5,235 nt of DNA, taken from JAIBAI01 sp044238875 (GTDB taxonomy: Bacteria; Bacteroidota; Bacteroidia; M30B66). This document shows positions 1 through 5,235 of this stretch, piece after piece (position 1 is the stretch's first letter; every line of letters begins with the position of its first letter). Position numbers and translations under genes: made by a program. The notes under the pieces are model-generated. The model was not told the DNA's origin, searched no databases, and was given only the letters and a program-made list of their open reading frames with translations. The stretch spans positions 1 through 5,235 of the forward strand of contig JBIICM010000179.1 of NCBI GenBank assembly GCA_044238875.1, read 5' to 3'.

Positions 1-1150
1 TGAAGCGCTTCCAGGTTTGATCGTTATCTTTTTTTCCAGCAAATCCGGTTTTCTTCCACTCTTCGAGCAGCGCATTCATTTTTTCTGAAGCATCCTGCCA
101 GCCAGGGTGCGATGGGTAGGGAAGACCCGACAGCAACGTTTCAGCTTGTTCACAAACCTTGTTTTTTGCCTCCAGGTTTTCGTTGAACTGCTTTTCCTGC
201 GTGAGCATGAACTCACGCCGACGGTCAAACAATTTATCGCCTGCAGCACGAAATCGTTCCCAGATTACTTCGTTTTGCTCACGGCCGGCAATGCCAATCT
301 GCTTCCATTGATCCTGCAAATCTTTGTATTCATCGAGAGATTTTCTGATCGAAGGTTCAAGAAATAGTTCCTCTGCACGCACGCAAAGCGCTGTTTTTAA
401 TTCAAGATTCCTCTTCTGGTCTAATTCACGCAGTTCTTTATTGATCTTGATAACCTCGTAGAAGTTATTGATGTGGTGATGATAATTCTTCCACAACTCA
501 TCTACATAGGCAAGCGGAACAAGTCCGACAGCCCTCCACTGTGCCTGCAGATCATGCAATCGGTCAAAGGATCCCTGAATATCTGCCGTATCCGACATCA
601 GTTGTTTTAATTCGCTTAGTATCTCTTTTTTCTTCTTTAAGTTATCCTGTAGTTCTTTTTCTTTTTGTTTTCTGAATGCAGCTTTCTTATCAAGAAACGC
701 TCTTACCTGAAGATCAAATTGCTGATCGGAGTCATCCCGCTGCACTTCAAAATCATCGGGCTCGCCGCCGTTTTCTATGAATTTTGAGCGCTTTGCAGCG
801 GTTTCTTCTTCTTTTACCCGGATGTATGCTTCTCTAACTGCGGTGAATTTGTGCTTTACCTGATCAGGGTTTTCTGTCTGAAGCAATTCTTTTAATTCAG
901 CCAGTAATTCAGGGCGTGATAATTCATGAAATGCAACCGGCGGCTGAAGTTCATCGAGTTCTTCATGAATTTCAACATCAGTCTCTGCAGTGGTGGTTAA
1001 TGTTTCAGATGCCTGATCAGCAGTTTGCACTATTGGATCCATGTTGGTTTCTGTTTGCTCAACTGTAACGGAAAATGCTACAACAGGTTTCTGATTTTCA
1101 TTTTCGGCCAAAGCATCCGGGGCCTGATCCGGGTAAAGAAAACGTTTCAT
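1..1150 (-). CDS. DUF349-repeat protein, C-terminus cut by window edge
   Basis: An open frame runs from ATG at 1150 to the left edge with no stop, giving 383 residues. An in-frame TAA lies two codons before the ATG, so this start cannot be extended. Residues 1 to about 75 are acidic, rich in Glu, Asp, Gln and Thr, and look disordered. Residues 77-185 are highly charged and helical, with runs such as LKKKKEIL. Three copies of a repeat follow, each with a Trp, a Gly four residues later and a second Trp fifteen residues later: W205/G209/W220, W282/G286/W297 and W365/G369/W380. The second Trp is followed by an aromatic residue at +3 (WKNY, WERF, WKRF). This matches the DUF349 family, whose Bacteroidota members often carry several units; the third unit here is cut. 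There is no signal peptide or membrane segment, so a cytoplasmic helical protein is likely. Its function is not established. It lies 104 bases after lspA on the same strand, and shared transcription is possible but unproven. Confidence 0.9.
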   Translation of the reverse strand, partial: MKRFLYPDQAPDALAENENQKPVVAFSVTVEQTETNMDPIVQTADQASETLTTTAETDVEIHEELDELQPPVAFHELSRPELLAELKELLQTENPDQVKHKFTAVREAYIRVKEEETAAKRSKFIENGGEPDDFEVQRDDSDQQFDLQVRAFLDKKAAFRKQKEKELQDNLKKKKEILSELKQLMSDTADIQGSFDRLHDLQAQWRAVGLVPLAYVDELWKNYHHHINNFYEVIKINKELRELDQKRNLELKTALCVRAEELFLEPSIRKSLDEYKDLQDQWKQIGIAGREQNEVIWERFRAAGDKLFDRRREFMLTQEKQFNENLEAKNKVCEQAETLLSGLPYPSHPGWQDASEKMNALLEEWKKTGFAGKKDNDQTWKRF

Positions 1151-1254
1151 AAACAGTTATTCATTATTCAATAAAAACAAGGTAACACACATTGATTGCT
1201 CTGTGGCGGAAATGAATGTTATGCATTGTTTAATTCGGTTAATTATCAGCAATA
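1151..1254 (-). other. Spacer between lspA and DUF349 gene
   Basis: These 104 AT-rich bases hold no open frame of note. The only inverted repeat I see is a five-pair, all-AT stem with a five-base loop at 1231-1245, without a T run, too weak to call a terminator. I searched by eye for TTG spaced about 19 bases from TAnnTTTG and found no good match, so the promoter of the DUF349 gene, if it has its own, is unidentified. Confidence 0.5.
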
Positions 1255-1893
1255 TCAGAAATTGTTTTCAGAAACAATATGTTTTTTTCTGAAAATAAGA
1301 AATAAGGCAACACCGCAGGTAATAGAAGCATCAGCAATATTGAATACCGGACTGAAAAAAATAAAAGGCTCACCACCCCAAACCGGCAACCAGTCGGGGA
1401 AATGAGATTCAATAATTGGAAAGTAAAACATATCAACTACACAACCATGCAGCAGTGAAGCATAGCCTTCATTTGAAAATTCAGCAAGACCGCTGTACCT
1501 GAAGAAGCCGCCTGAAACAGGATCAACGGTCATACCTTTGTTAAAGATTAAACCATAAAAAACACTATCAATAATATTGCCTATAGCTCCGGCAATAATC
1601 ATTGAGAACGAGGTGAGTATGCCTGAATGCACCTTTTGTTTACGAATTGTTTTAAAAAGGTAAATTATCATTGCAGTTACTACAATGATTCTGAAAATGG
1701 TGAGGATAACTTTTCCGAGATCACCGCCAAATTCCATCCCGAAGGCCATACCATAGTTTTCAACGAAACTGATATAAAACCAGTTGCCGGCAACAGCGAT
1801 TTGTTCGCCAAGCAGCATGTGTGTTTTTACCCAGATTTTTACAACCTGATCGAGCAGAATGATACCCGCGATAATAAGGAGGGGTTTTCTCAC
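1255..1893 (-). CDS. lspA: Lipoprotein signal peptidase (signal peptidase II)
   Basis: This is an inner-membrane aspartic protease that removes the signal peptide of prolipoproteins after the lipobox Cys has been lipidated. The 212-residue product has four predicted membrane segments, at about 4-20, 62-80, 92-116 and 184-202. Family motifs are present in order: DQVVK at 15-19, ENYGMAFG at 45-52, GNIID at 105-109, VVDM at 152-155 and FNIAD at 184-188. D109 and D188 are the expected catalytic pair. They are 79 residues apart, against about 20 in proteobacterial enzymes, because of a long loop at about 117-180. The usual Arg after the first catalytic Asp is Ser110. I believe both traits are common in Bacteroidota, so the enzyme is probably active. 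The start is GTG at 1893: an in-frame TAA lies two codons upstream, and the next Met (residue 26) would delete the first membrane segment and D15. I see no clear Shine-Dalgarno sequence. The gene follows the DksA-like gene by 46 bases. Confidence 0.96.
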   Translation of the reverse strand: MRKPLLIIAGIILLDQVVKIWVKTHMLLGEQIAVAGNWFYISFVENYGMAFGMEFGGDLGKVILTIFRIIVVTAMIIYLFKTIRKQKVHSGILTSFSMIIAGAIGNIIDSVFYGLIFNKGMTVDPVSGGFFRYSGLAEFSNEGYASLLHGCVVDMFYFPIIESHFPDWLPVWGGEPFIFFSPVFNIADASITCGVALFLIFRKKHIVSENNF

Positions 1894-1939
1894 CGTTTAA
1901 ACGAATAAAACCGACCGATGCGAACCGGTGGTTTTTAAA
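1894..1939 (-). other. Spacer between DksA-like gene and lspA
   Basis: These 46 bases form the leader of lspA if the genes are co-transcribed. The spacer holds the hairpin at 1907-1935 and, directly before the GTG start, the perfect 10-base palindrome CGTTTAAACG at 1894-1903. I see neither a Bacteroidota-type promoter (TTG about 19 bases before TAnnTTTG) nor a purine-rich ribosome binding site. Confidence 0.6.
1907..1935 (-). terminator. Terminator-like hairpin between DksA-like gene and lspA
   Basis: Read on the minus strand, just after the DksA-like stop codon, the arm AAAACCACCG (1935-1926) pairs with CGGTCGGTTTT (1917-1907). This gives ten base pairs with one bulged C at 1913 and an eight-base loop. 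The right arm ends in TTTT and is followed by ATTCGTTT, as in a weak factor-independent terminator, but four of the ten pairs are A-T and belong to that T tract. The plus strand would also read as a hairpin followed by a T run. Because lspA starts only 13 bases later, a full terminator would leave lspA without room for a promoter. Partial attenuation, RNA processing or control of lspA translation are therefore equally possible. No folding energy was computed. Confidence 0.4.
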
Positions 1940-2320
1940 TCATTGCTGATTTTTTGCTTCGATACTGAGTGTGGCATGCGGTACGATCTTCAGTCGTTCC
2001 TTAGGGATCAGCTTTCCGGTTACCCTGCAGATACCATAGGTGTTATTTTGAATACGCACGAGCGCCGCTTCAAGGTTCTCGATGAATTTTTTCTGACGGG
2101 CGGCCAGTTGTCCCGTCTCTTCTTTTGATAATACATCCGAACCCTCCTCAAGCAGCTTGAAGGTGGGGGAGGTATCATCGGTTCCATGATCATCGCTGTT
2201 CGAAAAGGCGCTTTTCAGCAATTCATAATCCTTACGGGCCTCATCTAATTTTTTTTCGATGATTTCTCTGAATTCCTGCAGCTCTTCAGGGGAGTATCTT
2301 GTTTTTTCAGTTGCACTCAT
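1940..2320 (-). CDS. TraR/DksA-family protein with degenerate zinc finger
   Basis: The 126-residue product has the DksA layout. A first helix (about 11-38) and a second helix (about 65-92) would form a coiled-coil hairpin, joined by an acidic loop rich in Asp and Glu (41-62). A C-terminal zinc-finger-like region spans 95-124. DksA-family proteins bind the secondary channel of RNA polymerase and, in E. coli, act with ppGpp on rRNA and amino-acid promoters. Aligned by eye with the four-Cys finger of E. coli DksA, the zinc positions here are C98, T101, S119 and A122, so only one Cys remains and zinc binding is unlikely. Much of the fold signature remains, including the YGIC start and the KERL and PHATL stretches. 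The ATG at 2320 overlaps the ileS stop codon, which supports this start. Membership of the family is secure; regulation through RNA polymerase is inferred. I give no symbol because calling it dksA would imply equivalence to the E. coli protein. Confidence 0.93.
   Translation of the reverse strand: MSATEKTRYSPEELQEFREIIEKKLDEARKDYELLKSAFSNSDDHGTDDTSPTFKLLEEGSDVLSKEETGQLAARQKKFIENLEAALVRIQNNTYGICRVTGKLIPKERLKIVPHATLSIEAKNQQ
2317..2320 (-). promoter_or_regulatory. ATGA stop-start overlap coupling ileS to DksA-like gene
   Basis: On the minus strand the ATG of the DksA-like gene (2320-2318) and the TGA of ileS (2319-2317) share the four bases ATGA. There is no clear Shine-Dalgarno sequence in the end of ileS. 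The arrangement shows the two genes share a transcript and suggests that ribosomes finishing ileS restart on the downstream gene. Confidence 0.85.
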
Positions 2321-5235
2321 GCAGTTTGGGTTTTAATAATTTTTATTTCAGCGATTATATCTTCTGTCAGTTCAACCATTGTGCCTTCAGAAGGCGCCTC
2401 ATCGCCGGCAATGTTTAATGAGTCTCCCAGCGTTTCGGCGCAAATATAATTTTTATTGTTTTCAATGGCAGGTGTTAGTACCGGATGATTTTTCACAATG
2501 ATGTCAATGTGGTCGGTTACCTCAAGTCCACTGGATTTTCTTAGGGTTTGAATTTTATTCACCAGTTCCCTGGCGAGGCCCTCCTCCATTAATTCTTTTG
2601 TGATACCGGTATCGAGCGCTACCGTATAGCTCCCGTCGGCGGCTACCTGCCAGCCGGGAATATCTTCCGCGGTTATCTCAACATCTTCGAGCCTTATGCT
2701 ATCATTCAACGCTTCAAGGAAAATTTGATGATCCTGCTCAAGTTGTCTGATTTGTGCCGGATTCATTTGCTGAATAGCCTCAGCTGCTGCTTTCATTTGC
2801 TTGCCGAACCTTGGGCCGAGTACCTTAAAATCAGGTTTGATCTTTTTTACAATCACTGCATTTTCTTCACCCGCAAACTCAAGACTTTTCACGTTGGTTT
2901 CTGAGAGTATGAGCGACTGCACTTTAGCCAACTGCTGCTGCAATTCGGCGCTTACGGCAGGCACGAGTATTCTCGAGAGGGGTTGCCGTACGCGGATGTT
3001 TACTTTTTTCCGGAGGCTCAGCACCAGTGATGATATTTTCTGAGCCATTTCCATCCGTTGTTCCAGCGAAGGTATAATCAGTTCGTGCTGAACTGCAGGC
3101 CAGTTAAGCAGGTGAACGGAGGTTGACGATCCATTTAAATTGCGGCAGAGCCAGTCTGCAAAAAAAGGAGCAACAGGAGCAATCAGTTTTGCCACGGTAT
3201 CCAAACAGGTGAAAAGGGTCTGGTAGGCACTTAGTTTATCGTCGCTGCTTTCTGATTTCCAGAAACGGCGGCGGCTTAATCGTACAAACCAGTTCGACAG
3301 CTGCTCGTTTACAAAATCTTCAATGGCTCTTACAGTCGGTGTCGGATCATATTCATCCAGCTGCTGCGTGCAAAAATCTATCAGGCTGTTGAGCTTTGAA
3401 AGTATCCACTGATCAAGTTCTGAAAGCGCAGTTTTTCTATGATGATCAGGTGCAAATCCATCAATATTTGCATAAAGGGCAAAGAACTGATAGGTATTGT
3501 AAAGCGTTCCGAAGAATTTCCGCTGTACCTCCGCTATACCGGCGGTATTAAACTTAAGGTTGTCCCATGGTTGTGCATTGCCGATCATATACCAGCGGGT
3601 TGCATCAGCACCCCAGGCCGTAAGGGTTTCAAACGGATCAACCGCATTTCCCAAACGTTTTGACATCTTGTTCCCATCCTTATCAAGCACGAGGCCGTTT
3701 GAAACAACATTTTTATAGGAGATACTATCAAAACACATTACAGAAATGGCATGCAGGGTAAAAAACCAGCCCCTGGTCTGATCCACCCCTTCGGCAATAA
3801 AATCAGCAGGAAAAGCTCTTCCGGCATCAATCATTTCTTTATTTTCAAAAGGATAATGCCATTGGGCATAGGGCATGGCACCTGAATCAAACCAAACATC
3901 AATCAGATCTGGTTCTCTGTGCAGGGGTTTTCCGCTTTCAGAAACCAGCACGATGCGGTCGGCATAAGGCCTGTGAAGATCGAAGCAGGTGTAATTTCCT
4001 TCGGTCATATTGCCGGGCTGGAATTCTGCCAGGGGGTTATGATCCATCAGTCCTGCCGCAATGGCCCTTTCTATCTCTGTTTTAAGTTGTTCAACCGAAC
4101 CAATACAAATTTGTTCGGTACGGTCAGCACTGGTCCAGATTGGTATCGGAATACCCCAATAACGCGATCTGCTCAGGTTCCAGTCCTGCAAGTTTTCAAG
4201 CCAGTTACCAAATCTGCCGGTTCCGGTACTTTCCGGTTTCCAGTTGATGGTGGTATTCAGCCGTATCAGTTCATCCTTGACAGCAGTACTGCGAATGAAC
4301 CAGCTATCGAGCGGATAATACAATACTGGTTTGTCTGTTCTCCAGCAGTGCGGATAGGTATGCTCATATTTCTCAATTCTGAAGGCCTTGCCCTCCAGTT
4401 TAAGTTTCAGTGCAATCCGTTCGTCAACATTGAGGTATTTGTCGAGTTTGGGAATCAGATGGCGCAGTTTTTCCTGCTGCACCTTTAGTTCGGCCTCTTT
4501 TTCTGAATCTGAGAGGTATTGTTCTTTAACATATTCACCCGAAAAGCCGAATACCGGATCATGCACATTGTCGGTGAATCGGCCCTGTAAGTCAACGAGG
4601 GTAAGTGCACCAATTCCGTGCTGACGGGCTGCCCTGAAATCGTCGGCCCCAAAACTGGGCGCCGTGTGCACGATACCGGTTCCGTCTTCAGTGGTAACAA
4701 AATCAGCGCAGATTACTTTAAATGCATCACCCTCCTCGGGTCTGCCATAAGGCAGCAAAGGTTCATACCTTAAACCCTCCAGCGCAGCACCTTTGATTTC
4801 AGCTAAAATCCTGAACGGGATGTTCTTATCGCCTGGAGTGTAAGCTGAAAGGTCGGTTTCTGCATTGTTATCCGGAAAGTATTTTCCTGCCAGATTTTTT
4901 GCAATGATCACAGCAATGGGCTGGTGAGAGTAAGGATTGAAAGTACTGACCAACAGGTATTCTATGTTCTTTCCAACACTCAGTGCCGTGTTTGATGGCA
5001 GTGTCCAGGGTGTGGTTGTCCAGGCGAGCAGGTGTATTTCAGACTGATTGAGACTTGAAAAAAGCTGATCAAACTGCCCGTTCTTTAAAAGCCGGAACAT
5101 CGCCACAATAGAGGTATCCTTAACAGTTTTGTAGGTGCCGGGCATATTCAGCTCGTGCGAACTAAGGCCGGTACCGGCAGCAGGTGAATATGGCTGAATG
5201 GTAAACCCTTTGTAGAGCAGATTTTTATTGTACAA
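2317..5235 (-). CDS. ileS: Isoleucyl-tRNA synthetase, N-terminus beyond window edge
   Basis: This cytoplasmic class I enzyme joins isoleucine to tRNA-Ile using ATP and edits misactivated valine. The window holds 972 codons and the stop; positions below count from the right edge. By comparison with full-length relatives, about 160-180 N-terminal residues, including the HIGH motif, lie outside; the frame is open to the edge, so the TTG at 5235 is not a real start. The editing domain is recognisable by TTTPWTLPSNTA (73-84) and GTGIVHTAPSFGADD (185-199), which includes the conserved Asp pair. The catalytic core resumes with DWNLSRSRYWGIPIPIW (351-367), DVWFDSG (446-452) and GVDQTRGWFF (483-492). 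The KMSKR signature is at 523-527. The anticodon-binding helical domain covers about 605-720 (SNWFVRLSRRRFW at 647-659). A long C-terminal region (740-972), with ARELVNKIQTLRKSSGL at 888-904, resembles eukaryote-like IleRS and has no zinc-finger cysteine cluster. No frameshift is visible. Confidence 0.98.
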   Translation of the reverse strand: MYNKNLLYKGFTIQPYSPAAGTGLSSHELNMPGTYKTVKDTSIVAMFRLLKNGQFDQLFSSLNQSEIHLLAWTTTPWTLPSNTALSVGKNIEYLLVSTFNPYSHQPIAVIIAKNLAGKYFPDNNAETDLSAYTPGDKNIPFRILAEIKGAALEGLRYEPLLPYGRPEEGDAFKVICADFVTTEDGTGIVHTAPSFGADDFRAARQHGIGALTLVDLQGRFTDNVHDPVFGFSGEYVKEQYLSDSEKEAELKVQQEKLRHLIPKLDKYLNVDERIALKLKLEGKAFRIEKYEHTYPHCWRTDKPVLYYPLDSWFIRSTAVKDELIRLNTTINWKPESTGTGRFGNWLENLQDWNLSRSRYWGIPIPIWTSADRTEQICIGSVEQLKTEIERAIAAGLMDHNPLAEFQPGNMTEGNYTCFDLHRPYADRIVLVSESGKPLHREPDLIDVWFDSGAMPYAQWHYPFENKEMIDAGRAFPADFIAEGVDQTRGWFFTLHAISVMCFDSISYKNVVSNGLVLDKDGNKMSKRLGNAVDPFETLTAWGADATRWYMIGNAQPWDNLKFNTAGIAEVQRKFFGTLYNTYQFFALYANIDGFAPDHHRKTALSELDQWILSKLNSLIDFCTQQLDEYDPTPTVRAIEDFVNEQLSNWFVRLSRRRFWKSESSDDKLSAYQTLFTCLDTVAKLIAPVAPFFADWLCRNLNGSSTSVHLLNWPAVQHELIIPSLEQRMEMAQKISSLVLSLRKKVNIRVRQPLSRILVPAVSAELQQQLAKVQSLILSETNVKSLEFAGEENAVIVKKIKPDFKVLGPRFGKQMKAAAEAIQQMNPAQIRQLEQDHQIFLEALNDSIRLEDVEITAEDIPGWQVAADGSYTVALDTGITKELMEEGLARELVNKIQTLRKSSGLEVTDHIDIIVKNHPVLTPAIENNKNYICAETLGDSLNIAGDEAPSEGTMVELTEDIIAEIKIIKTQTA

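Noticed and set aside
107..367. An 86-codon open frame on the plus strand opposite the DUF349 gene
   Set aside because: The minus-strand frame carries clear DUF349 repeats across this stretch; the plus-strand product has no family features.
1151..1200. Possible promoter for the DUF349 gene around the TACCTTG string
   Set aside because: It differs from the Bacteroidota TAnnTTTG pattern and has no TTG at the right distance upstream.
1231..1245. Inverted repeat in the spacer after lspA, considered as a terminator
   Set aside because: The stem is five A-T pairs only, with no following T run, so it would be too unstable to end transcription.
1196..1405. Short open frames on both strands overlapping the end of lspA
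   Set aside because: LspA motifs, including FNIAD and the last membrane segment, are encoded here in the lspA frame; the alternatives are frame shadows.
1627..1908. A 93-codon plus-strand open frame opposite the start of lspA
   Set aside because: It is antisense to conserved LspA motifs and shows no recognisable features of its own.
3919..4488. A 189-codon open frame on the plus strand inside ileS
   Set aside because: It lies fully opposite the strongly conserved catalytic and insert regions of ileS, has no recognisable motif, and is the kind of open frame expected opposite a long coding region.
5233..5235. TTG at the right edge as the start codon of ileS
   Set aside because: The frame is open to the edge and the protein begins in mid-domain without the HIGH motif, so the gene is simply cut by the window.

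Overview
The window looks like an ordinary chromosomal housekeeping block from a member of the Bacteroidota. The evidence is the gene order isoleucyl-tRNA synthetase, short TraR/DksA-family protein, signal peptidase II. It is supported by the long eukaryote-like form of IleRS, a DksA-like protein that has lost most of its zinc-finger cysteines, the long-loop form of LspA, a DUF349-repeat protein downstream, and the lack of obvious Shine-Dalgarno sequences. I cannot place it more finely; Chitinophagales or Sphingobacteriales would be reasonable guesses. Composition looks even, and I see no mobile element, CRISPR array, tRNA or rRNA.

All four genes lie on the minus strand, so transcription runs from high to low coordinates. 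First, 5235-2317 holds the C-terminal five sixths or so of ileS; its N-terminus lies beyond the right edge. Second, 2320-1940 holds a complete 126-residue TraR/DksA-family gene, joined to ileS by a 4-base ATGA overlap. Third, 1939-1894 is a 46-base spacer with a terminator-like hairpin. Fourth, 1893-1255 holds lspA, which begins with GTG. Fifth, 1254-1151 is a 104-base AT-rich spacer in which I find no convincing promoter or terminator. Sixth, 1150-1 holds the first 383 codons of a protein with tandem DUF349 repeats, which runs off the left edge.

Together the genes cover tRNA-Ile charging (ileS), a likely RNA-polymerase-binding regulator (the DksA-like gene) and maturation of lipoproteins in the inner membrane (lspA). 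The ileS-lspA neighbourhood is also known from E. coli; here a DksA-like gene sits between the two. The DUF349 protein has no established role. I found no previously undescribed system. The points worth a second look are the hairpin between the regulator and lspA, the degenerate zinc finger, the extended LspA loop, the IleRS type and the repeat layout of the DUF349 protein.
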